23,568 bases of DNA, from contig BFEA01000127.1 of NCBI GenBank assembly GCA_003427395.1, forward strand, positions 2,301,357-2,324,924. Reading direction: 5' to 3'. The translations under genes were made by a program, and so were the position numbers. Positions within the stretch are counted from its first letter, which is position 1; each line of letters opens with the position of its first letter. The notes under the pieces were generated by a model. The model was not told the DNA's origin. It made no database searches and saw only the letters and a program-made list of their open reading frames with translations. This document shows, piece after piece, positions 9,834-19,145 of this stretch. Origin of the DNA: Chara braunii. Lineage: Eukaryota; Streptophyta; Charophyceae; Charales; Characeae.

Positions 9834-10659
9834 AGTGAAGTCGTCCAATCTTATGGAACATGCCTGACTCGGTTATTAAATATACACGAACAGGTTGCAC
9901 AACCACTTCTCTCTTCTTTGGGGCGTATGACTAAGCCATTCATCTTAGAAACAAGGCTTAGTCGCCCTGAGCTGTTTAATATCCAAATTATATATACCTC
10001 TCTGAACTTAATGTTCAAACATTGGGCATAGGACTGAGCCGTTCATCTTAGAACAAGGTCCAGCCTGCCCAAGGTTACCTTCAATTATACTCTTAGTTAT
10101 ACTCTCTTTACTTCATGATAAGCTATAACCAGACCGTCGAATCTTATGGAACCCATGCCTGGCTAGCCTGTTCATAGATAGGATAGCATAAAAATATAGC
10201 CAAATTTTAATCTTTCGGGTTCCAGCATGTGCGAGGCATTGGGCCAGACCGTCCAATCTTATGGAACATACCTGGTCCTCTGCCAGATTCGTTGCTCTCT
10301 GATCCACTGTGTGCGGCATGAGCCCAAGGCCGTCCAATCTTATGGACATGCCCTGCCCTCAGCGAGAATTAGTCCCTCAGAATGAAACAGTAAGGGGTTG
10401 AGCCGTCCAATCTTATGGACTTGCTCAGACCTCCTCAACCAAAAACAAAAGAAACAAAACCAAACCCCAACCAAACATGGCAACCAAACCCTCCAATCTT
10501 ATGGTACAGATTTGGCCCCTGAAAAGTCAACCACAGTCAAACCCTCACAATTCAGAGCAATCAGACCGCCCAATCTTATGGAACTTGTCTGATTCTCCAT
10601 GCAGTTCAAAAATAAAACACAACGGTCAGGCCGTCCAATCTTATGGAACATGCCTGACC
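9834..10659. ncRNA. Array of ten hairpins with a conserved loop and covarying stems (candidate structured RNA)
   Basis: Eight units carry the core CGTCCAATCTTATGGAACAT or a close variant at 9842, 10135, 10250, 10331, 10404, 10490, 10567 and 10632; two diverged units lie at 9938 and 10041 (core with TTCATCTTAGAA). The flanks of each core are complementary but differ between units: GGTCAGGC/GCCTGACC (10624-10659), AATCAGAC/GTCTGATT (10559-10594), GACTAAGCC/GGCTTAGTC (9929-9963), and a GGTTGAGC/GCTCAGAC stem with a G-U pair (10394-10432). The core folds again: TCCA-ATCTTA-TGGA, replaced by GTTC-ATCTTA-GAAC in the 10041 unit, so the hexaloop ATCTTA is constant while the inner stem changes on both sides. 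H1 (9834-9869), H2 (10127-10164), H3 (10241-10278), H4 (10324-10355) and H6 (10483-10515) have mismatches but keep most pairs. Spacing is irregular (63-116 bp, wider at the left). The transcribed strand is unknown. Confidence 0.75.
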
Positions 10660-12117
10660 CCATAAGACACTGCCAGCCTCAGGCAAACTACCTTTCTCCC
10701 ATCCTTCCCCCAGATGCAACCCCTTCTTGTTCAAAGTCTGCGTTCAGGCAATCAACAAAACTAAAACTGTGATTTCACATACATTGATTTACTTGATCTG
10801 AGTTATCTCCTGTCAATCAAACCAAAGTCAAAGTAGGGGTGCATACAGTATACTCAGTCAAACATAGCAGGACGTACAGGTAGGGGTTATACCAGGGTAT
10901 ATAGAGGGAAAGCAAACGGTTACCTTTCAATTCCCTGCCTCCAGAGCTCCTCCTGAGTTTCGGCAGAGCTCCCGCAATCGGTGGGCTGACTCCCCACAGA
11001 GTCTTGATGCGGTCCTACGGGTTGCAATCCCGCCTGCCGCCTTCCTCTCAGATCGACTAGACTCAGAGTAAGAAGGGCAGAAGTAGATAGTTTTGAGACT
11101 CTCAGATACCAGAGAGGTACACTCAAACTCGCGGGAGAGGGCCTTGTTATCTTCCAACACCTGAGGGCCCCGCAATGGCGGTCAAGTGTAACAGCTTGGT
11201 CAACTCCAAACCCACCTATCGGGCCCAGTTCCCCTGACGAACTCCCAAATCGCCGCGCTAACCCCTTTTGCTGGTGCTCTAGACTGCAACAGCAGCCGTC
11301 GTTGCCGTCCAACCACCCTGCCAACACCGCATGTCCGCCTCCCAGAGCGAAGCTGCAACCGTACGGCCCTCAGGACGGCCGCGGCCAAACCTTCGCAGCG
11401 GCCTGCAGTAATCCGGTTGGGGCCATAGCAGAAACGCAGCTTCGAACAGCAAGGTACTCAACCACCACCGAGGTAGGAACTCCACCGGACCAGTCGGCGG
11501 AGCACGCCACAATGAGCCTCGGGGCCTAACAGTGCGCAGTGTCGTGAGCGTATGGTGGTTCAATCGCCAGTGCTGGCAGTAGTACAATAGCCGTCCAGCA
11601 AGTTTAGCCCCTGCCACCATTGGGCCGTGGCTGGCGTGAGCGTTTGAACGCAGCAAGTCCTGAAGTAGTCTGCAACAAAACAGCAAGCTTGTCGCCGCAC
11701 TGCTGTCTGCAGCAGGCTCTTTGGCTGTCCCTTTGCTACTCCGCTTCAGCCGGATGATCGACGCACCGACCAACGACCAGGCCTACTCCCTGCGGCCCAT
11801 CTGCAGTAGCGTTACTTGATACAGTCCGCAGGGCACTAGCCAGGGGCTACAAACTGCAGTCGCCGCGGTCTTGCTCCTCACTTCTCTGATCCGCAGGCAA
11901 GTCTGCACCCTCGTAGCTGGCCCTCGGCTACTCTTACCCGCCACTCATAGCAAGGCAACATACCCAACCACTCCGAAGCCGCCCCTCCCGACTCCGAGCA
12001 GGTAAGTGCTCAGGCCTCGGCAGGCTTACACTATTTCTACCAACAGAAGTGAGCAAAATTGAATGAATACTCCGCTGGGACACGGGCGGGTACATCCTTG
12101 TTTCAAGGCTCCCTCCT
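10660..12117. other. GC-rich leader-like interval without a recognised gene
   Basis: From about 10920 the composition turns GC-rich with many CTGCAG/CAGCAG words. Minus-strand open frames occur at 11279-11773 (164 codons) and 10920-11327 (135 codons), in different frames. The former shows only weak codon bias (about 30% of codons start with G) and no domain, so I do not call genes. If the LTR-like repeats belong to one minus-strand element, this is its 5' leader. A weak TGGTAGAAATAGTG on the minus strand (about 12027-12040) is the only primer-site-like word, and it does not match a tRNA I recognise. Confidence 0.4.
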
Positions 12118-12827
12118 NNNNNNNNNNNNNNNNNNNNNNNNNNNNNNNNNNNNNNNNNNNNNNNNNNNNNNNNNNNNNNNNNNNNNNNNNNNNNNNNNNN
12201 NNNNNNNNNNNNNNNNNNNNNNNNNNNNNNNNNNNNNNNNNNNNNNNNNNNNNNNNNNNNNNNNNNNNNNNNNNNNNNNNNNNNNNNNNNNNNNNNNNNN
12301 NNNNNNNNNNNNNNNNNNNNNNNNNNNNNNNNNNNNNNNNNNNNNNNNNNNNNNNNNNNNNNNNNNNNNNNNNNNNNNNNNNNNNNNNNNNNNNNNNNNN
12401 NNNNNNNNNNNNNNNNNNNNNNNNNNNNNNNNNNNNNNNNNNNNNNNNNNNNNNNNNNNNNNNNNNNNNNNNNNNNNNNNNNNNNNNNNNNNNNNNNNNN
12501 NNNNNNNNNNNNNNNNNNNNNNNNNNNNNNNNNNNNNNNNNNNNNNNNNNNNNNNNNNNNNNNNNNNNNNNNNNNNNNNNNNNNNNNNNNNNNNNNNNNN
12601 NNNNNNNNNNNNNNNNNNNNNNNNNNNNNNNNNNNNNNNNNNNNNNNNNNNNNNNNNNNNNNNNNNNNNNNNNNNNNNNNNNNNNNNNNNNNNNNNNNNN
12701 NNNNNNNNNNNNNNNNNNNNNNNNNNNNNNNNNNNNNNNNNNNNNNNNNNNNNNNNNNNNNNNNNNNNNNNNNNNNNNNNNNNNNNNNNNNNNNNNNNNN
12801 NNNNNNNNNNNNNNNNNNNNNNNNNNN
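12118..12827. other. Assembly gap (710 N)
   Basis: A run of N. It hides the left edge of LTR-like copy B and any primer-binding site or polypurine tract there. Open frames spanning it are artefacts. Confidence 1.
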
Positions 12828-14670
12828 GACACCACCCCGCACCGTTTTTCCCCTCTAACCCTCAACCTACTAATCCTACTGTAAAACTGATACCTCCATC
12901 TGAGTCGCCCTACTCGGAAACCCCTATCCTGAGTTCTTCGTCGCCCGTTTTCGTCACAAATCGGGCAAGATTTGTTGTCCCCCCCCTTTTCTTCCGCCAT
13001 AGCCCATCGCATACTTTTTCTTCTTATCTCTCTTCCTACTCTACTAACTTCAAAACTAACCGTCTCAACACACTCGCCCTCCCCAAAAACCATGACTTCG
13101 TATTTCACACCGCCCGATTCCGTCAGGAATCAGGTAAGCTAATCATCTTTCCCCTCCGCCATCCTCCTCCGTTGCTCCGCCATCACTCACTTCGTTCCCA
13201 CACGAACCCGGCAGGGCCCCCGTCCAAGTTCATCCGCTATTGGCACCGTAGCTGCGCTGTCTCAGTGCCCCCCCGACAGTCGCTCCACCACGCTCCGACC
13301 ATCGGCCCCCCTGCGTTGCGCTGCCCCGCTACCTGCCTACTCTGTCCGTGGCAACCCGGTGCTCTAGCAATCCTACCTGCGGTCGCTCGGTGCCGCCCGA
13401 CTGTGCTTACGCCCATTACCTCTCTATTACCCCCGCGTGCACCTGGCGCAAACTGCGCCGGGTTCCCCCTATCGCTTTTTCCCCTGGCCTCCTAACGCCC
13501 GTTCCCCCGCATGCACCCGACGCGGATTGATCCTAGATTCGGCCCCCTTGTTCACCTGCTCCCTGCTGCCCATTGCCTCCTACTCTGCTGTCCCCGGCGC
13601 TGCCCACTGCCGTTAAGGCAGGGCTGCCCGGCTGAATCGGTCTACCCGACACCGGATGACATGGGAATGCGCGGCCTGTACTCGACTGCCCTCGGCTTAC
13701 CCCGACCCTTTTGGGAGTGGGAGGGCGCGGCCCTACTTGTAAAGCCTGAAGTGCAGGCTAGGTAAGGCGGGTCCTAGTGGGCGACCACCATAGCTCGGCA
13801 CCTCTCGCCTCGGTGCGCCTGCTTCACACCACCTAGGGACAACCCCTCCCCCCCCTTTCGGCCCGCATGCACATTGGCTCCCTCGGCCCGCGTCTCAGGC
13901 CGGCGGGACCAAGGCCTTTCACCCTCATCCCGAACTCGCCGGAATCCGTAGGTCGACCAGGGGAAAGCGTGCCCTCAAAGTCCTCGATCACCGTGACGGC
14001 CATTAGATCCGGCATCCCGTCCCGGTCAACAGCACGCCGGAGCACAAAAATTAATAATAATACGTCGTTAAACAGTAAAATATCTAGAACCTCCAAACCG
14101 CCTGCGTCGTTCCGACGCCGCCACGACAAACCCAAGGGGGATAGCCCCACCGGTCGCTCGAGCCGCTCTGAGGCTCCCGCGTCGCCGCCGCTCGACCTCG
14201 ATCCCTGAACCCCTCAAATGAAAGTCCGACGCCGTAACCACTGATGCTAAGCCCACATCTGGGTTTGGCTCTGGCGGGCGCCTGAATAAACGGATACTGC
14301 GTGACGCGCCGAACTACCCAGACGCCTCCAGAAGTCACATTGTTGTCGATGTCGTCCTCCGGACGTACGCACAGGCCACAGGCAAGCACATCAATCCACG
14401 AAACATAATATCTTTGATCCCTGTTTAGTCAGAAGGAGAAAAATCTGGCCGGCGGTCACGCCGGCTCTTCAGTCATCAACAAATAAAATATCACGCGCAC
14501 CTCAAAAATCTGCGCGCCCACGCACCCTCTATTCTAGCCAACCATCCAGACAATGTAAATCACAGACGCAGTTGCGCCTAGCGCAGTATACCTAAACTTT
14601 AAACCAAACTTGATTTTTGTCGCTTGCAAAAACCAGGGCGGATACCCTTGTAAGGGTATTCGCACCGACA
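12828..14670. mobile_element. LTR-like long direct repeat, copy B (left end in gap)
   Basis: Direct repeat of 10-1851, same orientation, close to colinear. The right edge is ...CACCGACA at 14670, followed by ccgct, which would be the first base of any target-site duplication if this edge is an element end. The left edge is hidden by the N gap. Short open frames at 13833-14150 (minus) and 13867-14208 (plus) match those in copy A and are not independent evidence of coding. Confidence 0.7.
14642..14659. repeat. Subterminal hairpin of the LTR-like repeat, copy B
   Basis: Same perfect ATACCCTT-GT-AAGGGTAT as in copy A, 11 bases from the edge. Confidence 0.6.
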
Positions 14671-15499
14671 CCGCTTCAACCAGTCATTCAAGGAAAGAAG
14701 AATTTTCTTCATTTCATCTCTCCATTGCCAACCAGCCCCATGTTCGTAAACCAACGTGCTGCTCCACTCAAGACCGACTTCGTATCCACCTTCAAACTCC
14801 GGAGTGCTGCAACCACCATCGCTCAGTCGTTCGTTCCACCATTCCCTGCAAGACGACGATGTCACTTGCGGGACGATGGAGGGAGTTGGGCGGTCCCAGG
14901 AGGTGTGAGGGCCTGCCACCCACTTCTACGACCCACTTCTGTATGATCTGGCATCATCTACGGACTTTCATTTCCCTATTTTATTCGAAAGAGACATACT
15001 CGACATTATGCCAGTAACTCCGCACCTGGTTGCATGCAAGGTTGATGGAACAAATCTAAAAAACATACAATCTTCAACATGCACCAACAACCAACAACGA
15101 CTTACAATTGGGAACCGGTACCACGACACCACCATTCAGGACCTCATGTCCAAACGACAGATTTACTACATTTAAGGACAACAAGACAACCGAACACTTC
15201 CACTTTCTAAATCAACGGCCGATAAATTCAATTCAGCATCTACGGTCCCATAGGAGGTTTGACTTGACACTCACCCTAGCTCGAGTACGGTCTCACTGGC
15301 CCGTCCGCTCCCACTGCCTTGACCTGTGACAATATAAGTCACGGGCGTCTGGCCAACCACAATAGCTTGCGTGCTTTCTCGAACTGCACCCTCCACGCCC
15401 CAACCGCCCGTAGCATTTATCGCAAATGCGAACCTGCGCACACACCACACAAGGGTCAGGTATTTCAAAGATCGAGTATTTTTTCCTCGCCTTGATTTG
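14671..15499. other. Intergenic DNA, holds first copy of a dispersed repeat
   Basis: No supported gene. Apart from the repeat copy at 14889-15010, I see only unstructured sequence of mixed composition. Confidence 0.5.
14889..15010 (+). repeat. Dispersed repeat R1, copy 1
   Basis: Shares with copy 2 (15500-15645) the run CCCACTTCTACGA, then GATCTGGCATCATCTACG, then ACTTTCATTT and GAAAGAGAC-like words in the same order. Its beginning (GCGGTCCC) is shortened relative to copies 2 and 3. Confidence 0.7.
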
Positions 15500-15645
15500 G
15501 TGAAGCGGTCCCGCCCACCCTCGATTTACCCGCGGTGTACGGGCTTGCGGCCCACTTCTACGACTCACTTATGTGTGATCTGGCATCATCTACGAACTTT
15601 CATTTTCCTGTTTTATCTGGAAGAGACCTACTCAATTTATAAGGG
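15500..15645 (+). repeat. Dispersed repeat R1, copy 2
   Basis: Starts GGTGAAGCGGTCCCGCCCAC and contains the same ordered words as copies 1 and 3. It ends next to the palindrome at 15651-15794. Confidence 0.7.
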
Positions 15646-15650
15646 CCCCG

Positions 15651-15794
15651 ACCACTGTCGAAACAAAAAAATAATAAATGCATCTTCCCCAGAAAGTGGT
15701 AAGATTCACCCGTTGCTATTCATAGTACTAACGGATGCATCTTGCCACGCTCTGTGTGAAGGTGCATTAGAGTTTTTTTGGTTTCGACAGTGGT
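15651..15794. mobile_element. 144-bp fold-back element (MITE-like)
   Basis: The ends ACCACTGTCGAAAC and GTTTCGACAGTGGT are perfect inverted repeats, and the two halves stay complementary to the centre near 15722, about 75% by eye (for example AATGCATCTTC against AATGCACCTTC read on the other strand). CACTG-type ends recall CACTA-group termini, but no 3-bp target duplication is evident. The whole element would transcribe into one long hairpin. Confidence 0.7.
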
Positions 15795-15931
15795 GTGACG
15801 AGGTCCTAACTCGACATCGGTTATTGACTACGGGGTTGGTCACCAGTTTTTTAGTTGGGTAGTTGCTTGGACCTTAGACCTGCGGCACCGTCCGGACCAG
15901 GGACCGACATCTCTGATCGGACCTGGCCTGG

Positions 15932-15964
15932 ATTTTTTATTTTTTTTTTTGGGGGGGGGGGGGG
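15932..15964. repeat. Poly(T)-poly(G) homopolymer junction
   Basis: A T-rich run broken by one A (15932-15950) is followed directly by 14 G. This may be a real low-complexity site or a consensus error. Confidence 0.8.
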
Positions 15965-16624
15965 CAAGGAATCCATTATCATGAATCACATAAGGCCGAG
16001 AATTTCTCACAAACAACCCGGAAAAGAAACTGTCACAGGCTGGGATCATTACCCAGACTCGGTATGTGGGTTTTACCCCAATAACACTTAGTTGAGCCAA
16101 ATGGAAACATATGCAAAACAAAATAGTCCGGTTGGTCTTTCAACCAACAGGACCTAAACCTTAAAAGGAGAAGGCAAAACCCTTCAAAAGGAAACAAGTA
16201 ACTCTAAACCTAAAGACTCCAAACTAGAGTTTTTCAACATCTACGATCCAAGTTATCATGCATCATTCACGACAACGAAGGTCCAGGCGAGAGGATCAGG
16301 ATCAGTGGTGGACCGAGTTCAAGAGGCACAACCTATGACTATTCGAGTTGTGGAGCACAATCATGAAGGGATAAGGAAAGGGGCCTAGAATGGTCAATGG
16401 AAGTAGTTGGGGACATTGGGACTTACCCTGGATGGACCATGCCTTTCGCGGGCTGGGCCAGGAGCTCTTGACCTGTTGACCACAAGCTACACTCTCTCTC
16501 ACACCGACCCTTTTGGAGTAGATTGGCTGCAGTAGTCAGTGTGTCCGCGAAGCTGCATTTAGAGAGATAAGAAGTTTGAGCCAGCTACTAAGATCTGGCA
16601 GAGTAGTAATATTTTCTATGACCA
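15965..16624. other. Intergenic DNA, nothing recognised
   Basis: No coding sequence supported. A small hairpin GTTGGT-ctttca-ACCAAC (about 16132-16149) is at chance level. Confidence 0.5.
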
Positions 16625-16765
16625 AAGTTGACGAAGTGGTCCCGCCCACCCTTGATTTTTTCGTGGTCTGTGGGTCTACAACTCCATCTTTTATGATCCT
16701 CATTTGTTCGATCTAGTATCATTTGCGGTCTGACATTTGATTATTTATCTAGATTTGAATTGGGC
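16625..16765 (+). repeat. Dispersed repeat R1, copy 3
   Basis: GAAGTGGTCCCGCCCACCCT matches copy 2 with one change, followed by diverged versions of the copy 2 words (GATCTAGTATCATTTGCGG). Confidence 0.6.
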
Positions 16766-16833
16766 AATACTATCACTGTTGTAGACAAACACCAGACGGG
16801 TCAATGAGGGAATCATGGTCCATAGAGGGTAAC

Positions 16834-16907
16834 TATCCCTTCAACCTCAACTAGTGTCAGTCCCATGTGTTATCCCTTCAACCTCAACTGGTGTCACTCC
16901 CAGGTGT
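16834..16907. repeat. 37-bp tandem duplication
   Basis: TATCCCTTCAACCTCAACT begins both units (16834-16870, 16871-16907), which differ at only a few bases. Confidence 0.9.
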
Positions 16908-17488
16908 TAGGTTCAACTAACTCTAGGTCATGATCTTGTCATATTAGTCCGATTCATAGGTTCTGAAAAAAACCTCTAGAGGCCCACCATAGATACATGT
17001 ATGAGTTGCTAGATACTTGTCGGTGCCGAATATGAAGATAACATCGTAAAACCGAGTCAATTGCCAGTCCGTTGATAGTGTCATCCAACCCTCTTACTAG
17101 CAATTCACATCCATATTTTGTTTGTTGTTAATCTTGGGACTTCTCTATTATGTTTAGTTAAGGATGATAAGATTCAAATCGAGACTTTTATTTAGTCACA
17201 TTAGCTAGTGGGCAAACCTTTTGAATTTTTTTTTGCCCCACTCCTTCACCTTCAAGTTACCACATCATCCTCTTTTTCCCTCTTCCTTCCACCTTTACCC
17301 TGATGTAATTTAACCCTCACTCATTTATCCTAATGGTTGCAAAAAGATGTTACACCTAGCTTCGTATCTTCCGATAAGTTGTTTCGTAACCGAAGTTGGG
17401 TAAGAGTGTCAAGTACGATAGGTTGGCACCAACCCGTCTTCATGTGTTGCGATGCCGAGCGCATCGGCTCCCTTTTTTTTTTACGCAG
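16908..17488. other. Intergenic DNA, nothing recognised
   Basis: AT-rich with T-runs near 17227 and 17473. I see no gene or clear repeat. Confidence 0.5.
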
Positions 17489-17896
17489 AAGGTGAGAGCC
17501 CTCTCGACCACATCATGCAAGAGTAAAAGAAAACTTCAGAGACAACTTGGGGGCAATGCATAAATAATCATGCAGACCGCCAAGAAGGGCGTGGTTGCGT
17601 TGTCACCTCGCCACTCTAGCCGGATGCGCCGATCGTACTTCTCGCAATCCCCTACGACATAAGCATAACTTACCTTTCCTGGCAGGCCCTTAGGGAAGGT
17701 AAGTGGTGCCTCGCGGAAACCTGTCTTGTCGTAGGGGACTGAGAAAGGTACGACTGGCGCACTTTGCCAGAGCGGCAAAGGAACACACAACCTCGTTCGT
17801 TCCGCCGACTCGTGGGACTACTTGCGCATTGTCCCTAATTTGTCTCTGTACTTTTCTTTTACACCTGCATGATGTGGTCGAGAGTGCTCTCGCCTT
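17489..17896. mobile_element. 408-bp near-palindromic fold-back element
   Basis: The left arm begins AAGGTGAGAGCCCTCTCGAC; the right arm read on the minus strand begins AAGGCGAGAGCACTCTCGAC. The two continue to match through CCACATCATGCA, TAAAAGAAAA and CAGAGACAA, then a second homologous block ending CCCCTACGACA. The centre (about 17672-17702) is itself a hairpin, ACTTACCTTTCC / GGGAAGGTAAGT. The right half has a short insertion near the centre. No transposase is encoded and no convincing target-site duplication is seen. A half copy lies at 7530-7695, so this is a repeated family. Confidence 0.8.
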
Positions 17897-18210
17897 TGTG
17901 AAATGGCGGGGCCCGATGTGCTCGACAACGAGACTGATCGGCCATCACTTACAGGGGACCTAATGACAACTTTTTCAGTACCGTGATTATGTCGTTATTG
18001 TGCATCTGATTCAACCTTTTTAATTTATCTTATAATGCAAAAAAATTAGATATTTCAAATAGGTCATAACTTAACCCAGTTAGATCGATAACATTGATAA
18101 GGGCAAGGTCCCCTCGCTTCTTTTGTCTATGATTGTTAATTACATGAACTAACCATTCAAGTCAGAGGCAAAAAATCGTAATGCTAGTAAGTGAGCCTTA
18201 TGGGAAGGGA
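17897..18210. other. Intergenic DNA, nothing recognised
   Basis: AT-rich sequence with no gene or repeat that I can support. Confidence 0.5.
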
Positions 18211-18332
18211 TAGAGAAATGAGCCAACAATAGGACCCTACTTTTGATCATGCTACGTTCCTTTGATAGGAGTAGAGAAATGAACCAACAATAAAACCTTA
18301 CTTTCGACCACGCTATGTTCCTTTCACAATCG
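18211..18332. repeat. 61-bp tandem duplication
   Basis: TAGAGAAATGAGCCAACAAT at 18211 and TAGAGAAATGAACCAACAAT at 18272, each followed by CTACTTT/TTACTTT, then ATGCTACGTTCCTTT or the close ACGCTATGTTCCTTT. Confidence 0.85.
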
Positions 18333-18546
18333 TTGTAGATAAGTGTGTAGAGCTTAAACATTGCAGCTGCAACTTATGGGTTTGATTCCGATTGGCCTCA
18401 ACCTTCAGTACTAGTACGAACTCCTGCTGCTGTTATAACATGACCACCCACTTACTTTGCCCCCCACTCCAGTCTTGCACAACCACATTGGTATAGTTGA
18501 CGACCTAGATTACTACTGTTAGTTCCACTTCTAGTAGAGATGTGTT
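18333..18546. other. Intergenic DNA, nothing recognised
   Basis: No gene, repeat or structure that I can support. Confidence 0.4.
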
Positions 18547-19145
18547 GAATTTATTAAAACGGGGTAGGTGGGGGTCAGCTAAGAGAGGCTAGGTGGATTA
18601 GTCTCGTCGGATTATGGGTACATGATATAGTGATATAACTGCCGTGGTAGCATTACCGATATCAACCTTAGTCATTTCGGGGATGCGGAAGGGATTGATT
18701 AAACAACGTAATTAGGGCCTAGGCATGCCATTGGAACCGAAGGGGTTAGGTGAACTAGTCACACTAGATTATAAGTGGGAGTCGATAGAGGTATGTTACT
18801 GGGAGCATTACTAGCCGCATAAGTTGTTAGTGGTAGCATCAATGATAACTATATAGAGGGCATGATGGATTGATTAGTCGACATAGTTGGGGCTTAGTTG
18901 CCCCCATTGGGGTTGGATAGGTACAACTTGAGGTCATGGAGAACTACTAGTGACTCTCGATTGTGGTTGAGACTATATGAGAGTATCGTTCATGACATCA
19001 CTTGTAGCATCAACCACGTAGGATGTTACGGGTCTGGTTGGATGACATAGGTGATAACCCAACCATTTGTATTGGGGTCCAAGTGGTATTGTGTGGATTA
19101 ATAACATATGTTGTTGGGGAGAACTATATGAGAATAAACGCCACT
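18547..19145. repeat. Degenerate tandem repeat, period about 157-175 bp
   Basis: Related words recur in order: AGGTGGATTAGTC (18591) and AGGTGAACTAGTC (18748); GGATTGATTA (18692, 18867); CCATTGGAACCGAAGGGGTT against CCATTGGGGTTGG (about 18728, 18905); GACATAG...ATTGGGG (18880, 19043). About four units, strongly diverged. Confidence 0.5.

Noticed and set aside
9834-10659. CRISPR array or simple satellite interpretation of the hairpin array
   Set aside because: Spacing is irregular, flanks covary as stems, and a eukaryotic context makes CRISPR implausible.
11279-11773. 164-codon minus-strand open frame as a gag-like gene
   Set aside because: Weak codon-position bias, Trp/Leu/Arg-rich, no zinc knuckle or capsid motif; explained by GC-rich CTGCAG-type sequence.
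12002-12046. GTAAGT...CAG as a short plus-strand intron
   Set aside because: 45 bp is too short for a plant intron and there are no flanking exons.
12027-12046. Minus-strand TGGTAGAAATAG as a primer-binding site
   Set aside because: No LTR end (CA) abuts it, and it does not match a tRNA 3' end I recognise.
11934-13495. Long open frames crossing the N gap (up to 478 codons)
   Set aside because: Ns cannot contain stop codons; the real sequence on either side is LTR-like or leader-like repeat.
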